Position numbers and translations under genes: made by a program. From Nocardia goodfellowii (GTDB taxonomy: Bacteria > Actinomycetota > Actinomycetes > Mycobacteriales > Mycobacteriaceae): DNA of 64,000 bases. A model generated the notes under the pieces. It had not been told where the DNA came from, did not search any database, and saw only the letters and a program-made list of their open reading frames with translations. Location: positions 4,588,001-4,652,000 of the forward strand of contig NZ_JAGGMR010000001.1 of assembly GCF_017875645.1 (NCBI RefSeq), given 5' to 3'. Below are positions 7,169 to 14,464 of this stretch, piece by piece; the first letter of the stretch is position 1, and each line of letters opens with the position of its first letter.

Positions 7169-9580
7169 TCACCGCACCCCATCCGGTGAAACTCGCTCGG
7201 CGCCTTTGACTCCCGAGCGGGAATCGCCTCGGACGCGGCTGAGGATGTTGAGCCGACGAACTTCCGCGGCGCGGTGGACGCGCTCACATCGCAATCGCAG
7301 CCACACACCCGATTCCGCGTCTTCGATCAACGACGAGGTCAGTGTGTCCCGGGTACTCCGGCCGGGGGATTCGTTTTCCGTCTTCTGGATCTCATCGCAT
7401 AGTTTCGCGACGCGGGTAATCGTGGACTGATCGCTATCGCACAGCACACTGACCGAAAGTGCGTGCGGTTCCGCCGCAACCACCAGGCGGACGTGGGATC
7501 GACTGCCCTCCAACAGCATTCGTATCAATGCGGCGATCTCCGCGCGTGCGGCGGCGCTCGGCTCGGGTAGGTCGGCGTCGGCCTCGATTCCCGGCGGCAC
7601 CGTGACCGCGACACCGCGTGCCTCTGCTCGATCGATGGCCGAATCCAGATCGGCCAGCAGGATATGGTCCATGCTGTCGACACGGTCGAACAGCCGACGC
7701 AGTCGCGCGTATTCGGTGCGGGCGGTAGCTCGGACCTGGGGATCGTCGATGGCCGAGGCGCTATCGGCGAATCTGCGCAGCAGCGGCAGCACCGAGCTCA
7801 GTTGATCCCGATATCGCTGTGCGCATTCGTTTTTCAGTACCGTGTCCACGGCGGCGGCCGCGACCACTCGCCGTCGTTGCTGATCGCGATCCGTCACCAC
7901 CTGCACGACCCGGTGCACCGAGGCCGCGAAGACGACAATGAACATCTGCAAGAACAAGATCGTCGCCGTGTGAAAGCCGAACAATTCCATCGTCGACGCA
8001 CTCCCGTCCCGCGCCGCTATTACCAGCCCGGCCAGTGCCCACCATGCCGACAATGCCGACAGCGCGATCACCGCCGGCTCGCGGACGCCGAGCGCCACCA
8101 CGGTCCAGCCGACCGCGCCGATAGTCCAATTGCTGCCACCCAATATCTGCCCCAACGGGAGCACCGCTTCCAGTAGTGGAGAGCTCGACAGCGCCACGAC
8201 CATCAGTGCACCGGTAATCCTGCGGCTGCGACCCGGAATCAGGACCGCGATCAAAGCCAGCGCGACGTTCAGTCCGACCAGGATCGCGGCCACCGGGAGC
8301 GCGGGCATGGGCAGAGTCCATGCCCGCCCGGACTGCAGCAGCGTGTCCATGATCGCCACACCGGCGATGGCGTAGCCGAGTCCGCTTGCGAGCCGGTCTA
8401 TTTCGGCTACGGTCTCGGATTCGCGATCGTCCGCGCCGAGGTCGGTCACGCCGGCCGACTCGGTCCAGCTCACGGTTACCCGGGTGCCGCCGGCGGGCGC
8501 CGCCGTCACCTCGGCCGCGCCGCCCACGGCACGCATTCGGCCGATGATGGATCGCCGAATTCCGTGCCGGCTCACAGCATCCGAGGGGTCGGCGAACCCG
8601 ACGCCGTCGTCGACGATGTGGACCCGCCCATCGCCGATTTCCATCCGCACCGACTGCGCCTGGGCATGGCGGTCGACATTGGTCAGCGCTTCCCGAACCG
8701 CCGCGGACACCGCCCAAGCCACCGAGCGCCGCGCCGCCACCCGCTGCAGCCCGCAGATCGACAGCGGTGTGCGGCATTCGGACGCTAGTTGCCGCAGCGG
8801 GACGACGAGGTCCACCCATTCATCGTCGGTGTCACTGAAGACAGGCACCCCCTCCGCGAGTACGGCCAAGTCGCGGCGCGCCTGTTCGGCCAGCCGTTGC
8901 CGTTCGATCGGCGCACCCTGGGAGACCATGAGCAGGGTCGATGCCGCCGTATCGTGCAGGACAGCCCATTGTTCGCGCTCATGGCGGCGGCGCGCGGCCA
9001 GCACCGCGCGTTCGACCTTGGCTTGTGACAGCTCCTCCAGCGACGCGTCGACCGCGTCCGCTGACCGCAACACGGTTCGTCGCACCGCGACCGCCGCCCC
9101 CCAGACGATCACCACGTTCCATACTGCGAACGTGGTGAGGAATTCCGCCACCGATACGCCCGGCACATTCCGATAGGACAGGTACAGCGCCACCGATGTC
9201 AGCGCCGTGACCGCCGCGGACCGGCGCACGCTGTGCACCATTCCGATCGAAACCACCACCGCTGCGGCGATTTTCACCTGCGCGCTGCCGCCGATGAAGG
9301 TCGGGTCGGGATACGCGCGCGCCGCGACGATCAAATATCCGAGGAGCACCGCCACATCCGCGCATACCCAACCCGCCCGGTCCGCGCGGCTCCAGAGCCG
9401 TGCCGCGCACCACACCGCCAGCGTGCCGGTGGCCGCCAGCTCCGCCGCCGTCATGGCACTGTGCGACACCGCAATTGCGACTACCGCCACCAACAGGCAG
9501 CCGGCATGCCGCACCGTGATCGCGAGGGTCATGGCTTTGCCGAGCACGCCGGTATAGGTGAGATTCGGCTGTTGCCGCAT
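7169..9580 (-). CDS. Double-module sensor histidine-kinase-like membrane protein
   Basis: An 803-residue protein that looks like two NarL-type sensor kinases joined end to end. Module 1: about five to six membrane helices (residues 25-170), a coil, a HisKA_3-type H-box with VLHDTAAST (His about 209), then an HATPase domain with N-box EALTNVDRHAQ (about 298-308), G1 box VDDGVGF and GIRRSIIGRMRAVGG. Module 2: membrane helices from about 405 to 560, then a cytoplasmic part (VDTVLKNECAQRYRDQLSSV) that keeps the coil but has no recognisable H-box, N-box or G-boxes. So the second half is probably a non-catalytic sensory or dimer partner. It is divergent from a response regulator gene with a palindrome between them, so the two form a two-component system. 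No good ribosome site precedes the ATG at 9580. Confidence 0.85.
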   Translation of the reverse strand: MRQQPNLTYTGVLGKAMTLAITVRHAGCLLVAVVAIAVSHSAMTAAELAATGTLAVWCAARLWSRADRAGWVCADVAVLLGYLIVAARAYPDPTFIGGSAQVKIAAAVVVSIGMVHSVRRSAAVTALTSVALYLSYRNVPGVSVAEFLTTFAVWNVVIVWGAAVAVRRTVLRSADAVDASLEELSQAKVERAVLAARRRHEREQWAVLHDTAASTLLMVSQGAPIERQRLAEQARRDLAVLAEGVPVFSDTDDEWVDLVVPLRQLASECRTPLSICGLQRVAARRSVAWAVSAAVREALTNVDRHAQAQSVRMEIGDGRVHIVDDGVGFADPSDAVSRHGIRRSIIGRMRAVGGAAEVTAAPAGGTRVTVSWTESAGVTDLGADDRESETVAEIDRLASGLGYAIAGVAIMDTLLQSGRAWTLPMPALPVAAILVGLNVALALIAVLIPGRSRRITGALMVVALSSSPLLEAVLPLGQILGGSNWTIGAVGWTVVALGVREPAVIALSALSAWWALAGLVIAARDGSASTMELFGFHTATILFLQMFIVVFAASVHRVVQVVTDRDQQRRRVVAAAAVDTVLKNECAQRYRDQLSSVLPLLRRFADSASAIDDPQVRATARTEYARLRRLFDRVDSMDHILLADLDSAIDRAEARGVAVTVPPGIEADADLPEPSAAARAEIAALIRMLLEGSRSHVRLVVAAEPHALSVSVLCDSDQSTITRVAKLCDEIQKTENESPGRSTRDTLTSSLIEDAESGVWLRLRCERVHRAAEVRRLNILSRVRGDSRSGVKGAERVSPDGVR

Positions 9581-9609
9581 CTGGCGAATGTAGAGCGCGA
9601 CCCACGATC

Positions 9610-9629
9610 TGTCCGGCGTTCACCGGACA
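9610..9629. promoter_or_regulatory. Palindromic operator TGTCCGG-N6-CCGGACA, copy 1
   Basis: TGTCCGGCGTTCACCGGACA is a perfect 7+7 inverted repeat with a 6-base spacer; the next flanking pair (C/G) extends it to 8+8. It is centred about 39 bases upstream of the kinase start and 100 upstream of the regulator start. An identical arm pair with identical spacing occurs at 10384-10403. It is therefore a strong candidate binding site for the LuxR-type regulator encoded at 9720. Confidence 0.75.
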
Positions 9630-9719
9630 GCGATGCGATTTCGCTGGTCGGAAACCGCGCCGTGGGATACCTTGCCGCGCAAGCGGTCTATCGGCCGGCG
9701 GATACGGGAGGCGTGCTTC

Positions 9720-10361
9720 ATGATCAGAATTGCCGTGGTCGACGATCATCCGCTGATTCTCGACGGTGTCCGGGGTTGGTGTGCTGCGGCCGACCCGCCG
9801 ATCACCGTGGTAGCCACCTTCGCAGATCCGAGGCAATTCCTGGCGGGGCCGCCCGGTGCGGTCGACGTGGTGGTGTGCGATCTCCGATTCGCTGGCAGGG
9901 CACCGGATTTGGTGACCTTGCGAAGAATCTGTGAGCAGAACTATCGAGTGGTGGTGCTGTCCGAGCAGACCGACCCCGACGTGGTCCTGGAATGTCTGGA
10001 CATCGGTGCGGTGAGCTATCTGTCGAAGGAAGAGGGGCGTGAGCACCTCATCGCGTCGCTACAGGCGGCGGTGGCCGCGCGTCCGTACTCCAGTTCCACG
10101 ATGCGCAAGGCGATGCATCTGGGGCGTTCGGCCGCCAAACCACGGCTGTCGAACCGCGAACGCGAGGTCTTGCTCTTCTGGTTCCAGACCGAATCGAAAG
10201 CGCTTGTCGCGCGCGAGCTTTACATCACGGTGGGTACGGTGGACACCCATCTGGAGCGGATCCGGGCCAAATACGCGGCGGTCGGCCGGTCGGCCCCGAC
10301 GAAGGCCGCACTGGTGGCGAGGGCGATCAAGGACGGGTTGATCACACCCGACGAAGTCTGA
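9720..10361 (+). CDS. NarL/LuxR-family response regulator
   Basis: A 213-residue response regulator. Receiver domain: MIRIAVVDDHPLILDGV (acidic pocket DD), phospho-Asp in VDVVVCDLRFAG (D about 57), switch Ser in VVVLSEQTD, and Lys in YLSKEEG. Linker, then a C-terminal LuxR helix-turn-helix (LSNREREVLLFW through LYITVGTVDTHLERIRAKY). ATG 9720 is chosen because GGGAGG lies just upstream and the receiver begins there. It is divergent from the double-module kinase, its presumed phosphodonor, and is followed by the phospholipase/HerA operon. The twin palindromes at 9610 and 10384 suggest that it controls its own locus and that operon. Confidence 0.93.
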   Translation: MIRIAVVDDHPLILDGVRGWCAAADPPITVVATFADPRQFLAGPPGAVDVVVCDLRFAGRAPDLVTLRRICEQNYRVVVLSEQTDPDVVLECLDIGAVSYLSKEEGREHLIASLQAAVAARPYSSSTMRKAMHLGRSAAKPRLSNREREVLLFWFQTESKALVARELYITVGTVDTHLERIRAKYAAVGRSAPTKAALVARAIKDGLITPDEV

Positions 10362-10383
10362 GCCGCTCGTCCCAGCCGGCCAC

Positions 10384-10403
10384 TGTCCGGCAAATGCCGG
10401 ACA
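10384..10403. promoter_or_regulatory. Palindromic operator TGTCCGG-N6-CCGGACA, copy 2
   Basis: TGTCCGGCAAATGCCGGACA repeats the arms and the 6-base spacing of the site at 9610-9629, with a different spacer sequence. It lies 23 bases after the regulator stop and about 66 bases before the phospholipase ATG, where an activator site for the downstream operon would be expected. Two exact copies inside 800 bases, both in intergenic DNA, are unlikely by chance. Confidence 0.75.
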
Positions 10404-10468
10404 TCCATTCACGTCGGTGCTTCATACGCTGTGAATCACTACTCCACGTGAATGGAAAGGGACCAGCG

Positions 10469-10873
10469 ATGAAGGGCATTCCGCACACCGCGCTCCACGC
10501 GCTCGCCGCCGGATCGATGATCTCGATACTAGTAATCGGCGGCTCGGGCATGGCCTCGGCAGACTCCAATCCGGTGCCGGTGCCGCCCGGCTACGTTCCC
10601 GATGGTTCGAGTGCGGTGCACGATTACTGCACCAGCCCGATGCCGAATGAATATCTCGGCGCCGACTTCCGTGGGCCGTGCGCCAAGCACGACATGTGCA
10701 TGGAAGCGCATCGCCGCGATCAGATGTACGGCAGCTGTCACAACCAGTTCTCCGTGGACTTGCAGTCGGTCTGTAACTGGGCATTCAGTTCGACCATCGA
10801 CTTCCACCGCCGCAAGAGCTGCAACACCTACGTCGACGGCGTCATGCTGGCCGTGAGACGAGCGAACCCGTGA
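10469..10873 (+). CDS. Secreted prokaryotic phospholipase A2
   Basis: A 134-residue precursor with a clear Sec signal peptide (hydrophobic core about residues 12-27, cleavage after MASA) and a mature domain of the prokaryotic secreted PLA2 fold. It shows the active-site helix DFRGPCAKHDMCME, with the catalytic His-Asp pair at about 74-75, and six cysteines suited to disulfides. Such enzymes release the sn-2 fatty acid from phospholipids outside the cell and need calcium. ATG 10469 follows GAAAGGGA. It is the first gene of a six-gene coupled operon; its stop overlaps the next start (GTGA at 10870-10873). A lipase heading an operon of HerA-type ATPases suggests an effector or membrane-remodelling role, which is inference. 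Confidence 0.85.
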   Translation: MKGIPHTALHALAAGSMISILVIGGSGMASADSNPVPVPPGYVPDGSSAVHDYCTSPMPNEYLGADFRGPCAKHDMCMEAHRRDQMYGSCHNQFSVDLQSVCNWAFSSTIDFHRRKSCNTYVDGVMLAVRRANP

Positions 10874-11733
10874 GGCCGGGCGGGAATCCCGGGAGCCCGT
10901 ACTCTCAGCCCCCCTCGTGGTGGCAATGCGCGGCGTGCGGGGCCGGGTATGACCGGTACGCCACCGGCGGGTGGTGTCCACACTGCAGGACGCCGTGGTC
11001 GCAATACACTGGCGGCCAGGATCCTTCGGCGAACGAGCGGGCGTCGGGGCTGATGCCGACCGGCCCGATGGACTTCCTGCGCAACCAGCACCGCTACGGC
11101 TGGCGCTGGACCACCTGGGCAATGACTTCCCGGACTGTGCGGCGGCCGAGCGTCTTGCGCACGGTGACGACCTCGGTCGGCACGATCGCGTTGATCCTCG
11201 CCTACGTCTATTGGGCGGCAGACGCCATCGACCTGGACGAAATACTCAACTCGATGGCCCAATCGGTGTTGAAGTTCTTCGTCATCACGATCGGCATCAC
11301 CGTGGTTCTGGGTTCCATATCGATGTTTCTGCCCGAGCACCGCGCGCGGGCGGACCGGTTCTGGATGGTGCGGCAATTCCAGGGACCGGCCATCGCTGTC
11401 GTGGCGTTTGTGAGCGTATTCGGGGCGACGTCGCTCAATTGCCTTCTCCTTCCGGTATTAGGGCTGTGGATCGCGGCGTTGATCAATGTCTTCCGGCTCG
11501 GTGCGACACATCAGTTCCGGCTCGCCGACGCGCATCCCGCGCTGCCGGGTCTGTGTTTGTTGATCGCGGCCGTCTGGAACGAAATCGGCGCGATATCGAA
11601 GATCTACCACGAAGGGTTGAATGAGGTGTTCCCGATCTGGGTCGGCCTGCTGCTGGCCTTCGCTGGTCCGATCGCCACGATCGTGTTGTCGGCGTTCGAG
11701 ATTCGCTCCGAACTGCGATCGACGGGAATCTGA
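10870..11733 (+). CDS. Zinc-ribbon membrane protein of the HerA operon
   Basis: A 287-residue protein I cannot assign to a named family. The N-terminus has a CxxC...CxxC zinc ribbon (WQCAACGAGYD then GGWCPHCRTPW, residues 19-42). A cytoplasmic basic stretch follows, then about five to six membrane helices: around 98-115, 133-152, 172-188, 190-208, 222-240 and 252-275. It starts with GTG overlapping the phospholipase stop, and ends 2 bases before the next gene, so it is certainly co-translated with its neighbours. Its likely role is a membrane scaffold in the putative HerA/phospholipase system; the ribbon could bind protein or nucleic acid. Confidence 0.8.
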   Translation: MRPGGNPGSPYSQPPSWWQCAACGAGYDRYATGGWCPHCRTPWSQYTGGQDPSANERASGLMPTGPMDFLRNQHRYGWRWTTWAMTSRTVRRPSVLRTVTTSVGTIALILAYVYWAADAIDLDEILNSMAQSVLKFFVITIGITVVLGSISMFLPEHRARADRFWMVRQFQGPAIAVVAFVSVFGATSLNCLLLPVLGLWIAALINVFRLGATHQFRLADAHPALPGLCLLIAAVWNEIGAISKIYHEGLNEVFPIWVGLLLAFAGPIATIVLSAFEIRSELRSTGI

Positions 11734-11735
11734 TC

Positions 11736-12608
11736 GTGACCATGGATAACGCGAGCCGGCCCGCGGATACGGCCGCCCTCCGTGAGCGGGTCCAGCTGTG
11801 GGGTGCGCTGCGCCTGCTACTGGCATTGCCGATGATCTGCGTCAGCGTCGCCGTGGTCGGCGGTGTCGCGATGGTGTTCGGGCGAGTCGTCGCGGTGGTG
11901 GCGACCTTGCTGTGGATCGCGTCCGGGCTGGTGGCGTTTCTTCCCGCCGTTCCGGTCTGGATCGCGAAAACCCTGTTCGCCACCCGGGATCCGGAACCGC
12001 TCGAGTCGAGGGTGATCGATCCGGCGTGGGCGGCGGTGCTGGCCAAGGCCGGTGTTCCGGCTTCGACCGGCCCGATCCGGGTGCAACGCGATCGTGGCGT
12101 GGTCGCGCCGGGCGACCGGTTTGTCATGACGGTGCCGCAAAGTCTGGTGCACGGCGTGAGTGCTCGGCACCTCGAAGCGCTGCTGGCTCGTGAACTGGGG
12201 TATCACCTGGGCGGATCGGCGTCGTCGGCCCTGCTCGTGGCCTGGTATTCGTTGCCGGGCCGACTCGCCGTACGAGTGGGCACGCTCGCGATCCGCCTAC
12301 TGCTCACCGCGACAAGGGCTTCGATCCAGGTGGCACTGTTCGCGAGATCCGGGGCGTCGAAGGCTTCGGTGCGGGCGTTCGACAGGGTGTCGATCTGGAT
12401 AGCCGTCCTGTTCTTCGTACTGCCGACCATCGTGGTGTTCGCCGTGTACGTAGTGCCCGCCGTCGCGATCGGGATGGCGCTCGCGATCGGAATTGCGTAC
12501 GGAGACTCCAAGATCCGTGCGAGAAGGTCCGCCCTCATCGATCGCTTCGCCATCGAACTCGGTTACGGCGACGAACTCGCTCAACTGTCGGCGATGAGCA
12601 CATCATGA
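11736..12608 (+). CDS. M48/HtpX-like membrane protein with degenerate HExxH
   Basis: A 290-residue protein with membrane helices at about 23-45, 47-75, 170-195 and 225-255. The arrangement resembles HtpX-type M48 peptidases, in which the zinc motif follows the second hairpin. The motif position reads HLEALLARELGYHLGG: the family HELGHH is replaced by RELGYH, so the first zinc-binding His is an Arg. Proteolysis is therefore unlikely and the protein is probably a structural descendant of the peptidase. GTG start at 11736, 2 bases after the previous stop; its own stop overlaps the next ATG (ATGA at 12605-12608). It belongs to the phospholipase/HerA operon. Confidence 0.65.
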   Translation: MTMDNASRPADTAALRERVQLWGALRLLLALPMICVSVAVVGGVAMVFGRVVAVVATLLWIASGLVAFLPAVPVWIAKTLFATRDPEPLESRVIDPAWAAVLAKAGVPASTGPIRVQRDRGVVAPGDRFVMTVPQSLVHGVSARHLEALLARELGYHLGGSASSALLVAWYSLPGRLAVRVGTLAIRLLLTATRASIQVALFARSGASKASVRAFDRVSIWIAVLFFVLPTIVVFAVYVVPAVAIGMALAIGIAYGDSKIRARRSALIDRFAIELGYGDELAQLSAMSTS

Positions 12609-14464
12609 CGGGCGCACTCGATTTCGATCGCGCGGGTTCGGCGTTCCAACCGACGGGGCTTGTCGGTTTCGAACGGGTGGCGATCGATGCGCCCGTGCGG
12701 GACGCGCAGCTCGACCATGCCCCGGTGTGGACCGAACCGGCCCCGCCGCAACACCTCGGGCACGGCCCGAACTACGCGAACGTGGCGGGCGGCCTGGTCA
12801 TCGCGCTGGCGCTGGGGTGCGGTGGCGGGCTGGCGGCGCTCGCCGGTATCGCGTTCGGCGGGCTCGTGCTGCTGGCGAGCATCGCGTCCACGGCCGTCGC
12901 AATCGCCGTCTTGGCCGCGCGCGAGAGCAGGCGGCGCACCGAGTTGTCGGGCTGGCTGGCGACGGAGCGAGCGAAGTTCGCTGCCGCCCAAGACATTCGG
13001 ATGCGCCGCGTACGGGAGCACGAGATGCGCGAATCGGAACGGGTCGTCAACGCGCCGATCTGGTATCCGATCGCGCCGCGCGGAGGTTTCAGGGGGCTGG
13101 ATGTCTTCGGCGGCGGCACCGATGGCTGGCGCTGCCTGCTCGCGACGGTGGGCACTTCGCTGCTGCGGTCGGGTGCGCCGATCACGGTCCTGGACTTCAC
13201 CGAGCGCGAATTGGCCGACGGCCTGGGCGCTTTCGCCGCCCAACTCGGGCATCCCGTCGTGCGGGTCGATCTGCCACGGGAGTGCGGGCCGCTCGATCTG
13301 TTCGGTCCGCTCGCGGTCGATGAGCTGGCCGAGGTGGTCGCGGAGTCGATCGCGGCGGCGCGGCGCACGCATCCCGACGTCGGCACGCTCCGCCGGCGCG
13401 CTGTCGAACTGGTCAAAGCTGTTGCCGGACAGCTGGATCCGGACCTGCCGGTGACTTTCGGGCGACTGGCGGCCGGACTGTCGATCCTGCGGCGCATCGC
13501 GCACGAGGACCCCCGGATCAGCGCGGCGGAGGCGGGCAGACTGAGCGGCATCATCGACATCGTCGGCACCGGTGATCGCATTCGCGAGGAAATGGAGTAT
13601 CTGACGAGCCTGTTCGAACTGCTCGCCGACGGCGCGCCGGAATCGCTCGCCGAACCGCCGCGATGGCCGACGGCAGGGTTGCTCGTACTGTCCACGATGT
13701 CGACCCTCGACGAACGCAAGACGATGACCGATCAGTTCGTCTTCCACCGCGTTCTGCATGATCTCAGGCGATCCGCGGGCGCGACCGGCGAGCAGGTGCT
13801 GATCCTGGCGCTGCCGGACCATTTCGACGCGGCGAGCGTCAGCGCGCTGGCCCGCCACGCCGACCGGAACGGCGTCCGCGTGATTCTGCTGGCTCCGCAT
13901 CTGCGGGATGAGATGGGGCAGCTGCTGGGCAGTTCGGGAAACCCCACTGTGCTGATGCGGCTGAACAACGCCGAGGGCGCCAAGGCGGCCGCCGAGTTCG
14001 TGGGTCGTGGCCACAAGTTCGTTCGCTCGCAACTGACCCGTCAGGACGGATCGACGTTCACCCATGGCTGGGGGACCGCACTCAACACGCAGACCAGCAC
14101 GACGGATTCGTCCGGGACCTCCGAGGGGCGGGAGGGCTCGACGAGTTATTCCCAAGCCAGTGGATCCCCGGCGACCTACGGTCACTCGCGCGGTCGCTCG
14201 CGCGGAACGAACGAATCGACCAGTTGGTCACGCGCGCACTCGTTTACCGACTCGGTGAACGATTCGATCGCGGAATCCCGGTCCACCGGGGAGACCGACG
14301 CCCGGGTGTACGAGTACCTCATCGAGCCGACGACGGTGCAGGGACTCGAACCCACGGAATTCATCCTGGTCGATTCGGGGCGCAGCCGCAGGGTGGCGTT
14401 CGGAGACTGCAACCCCCGTTTCGCGTTCATGGCGCGCGTAGCCCGGCAGCCGAGGAGAATGTGA
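12605..14464 (+). CDS. HerA-like membrane protein with inactive P-loop and Ser-rich tail
   Basis: A 619-residue protein with two membrane helices (about 58-105), a basic coil, then a region laid out like a HerA/FtsK-type ATPase. Where the neighbouring ATPase has FVAGATGSGKS, this one has DVFGGGTDGWRCLLATVG, followed in both by a strand (ITVLDFTE versus WLVIEPAK). The P-loop Lys and Ser/Thr are gone, so it should not hydrolyse ATP. The last part (about 485-575) is very rich in Ser, Thr, Gly and Arg (for example STTDSSGTSEGREGSTSYSQ), followed by a small folded end (EPTEFILVDSGRSRRVAF). It is probably the pseudo-ATPase partner of the next gene product, forming a hetero-oligomer at the membrane. 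ATG overlaps the previous stop. Confidence 0.7.
   Translation: MTGALDFDRAGSAFQPTGLVGFERVAIDAPVRDAQLDHAPVWTEPAPPQHLGHGPNYANVAGGLVIALALGCGGGLAALAGIAFGGLVLLASIASTAVAIAVLAARESRRRTELSGWLATERAKFAAAQDIRMRRVREHEMRESERVVNAPIWYPIAPRGGFRGLDVFGGGTDGWRCLLATVGTSLLRSGAPITVLDFTERELADGLGAFAAQLGHPVVRVDLPRECGPLDLFGPLAVDELAEVVAESIAAARRTHPDVGTLRRRAVELVKAVAGQLDPDLPVTFGRLAAGLSILRRIAHEDPRISAAEAGRLSGIIDIVGTGDRIREEMEYLTSLFELLADGAPESLAEPPRWPTAGLLVLSTMSTLDERKTMTDQFVFHRVLHDLRRSAGATGEQVLILALPDHFDAASVSALARHADRNGVRVILLAPHLRDEMGQLLGSSGNPTVLMRLNNAEGAKAAAEFVGRGHKFVRSQLTRQDGSTFTHGWGTALNTQTSTTDSSGTSEGREGSTSYSQASGSPATYGHSRGRSRGTNESTSWSRAHSFTDSVNDSIAESRSTGETDARVYEYLIEPTTVQGLEPTEFILVDSGRSRRVAFGDCNPRFAFMARVARQPRRM

Noticed and set aside
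12581..14185. Long open minus-strand frame of over 500 codons
   Set aside because: Antisense to the pseudo-HerA gene; its product is Arg/Gln-rich low-complexity sequence without domains, a known effect of high GC content.
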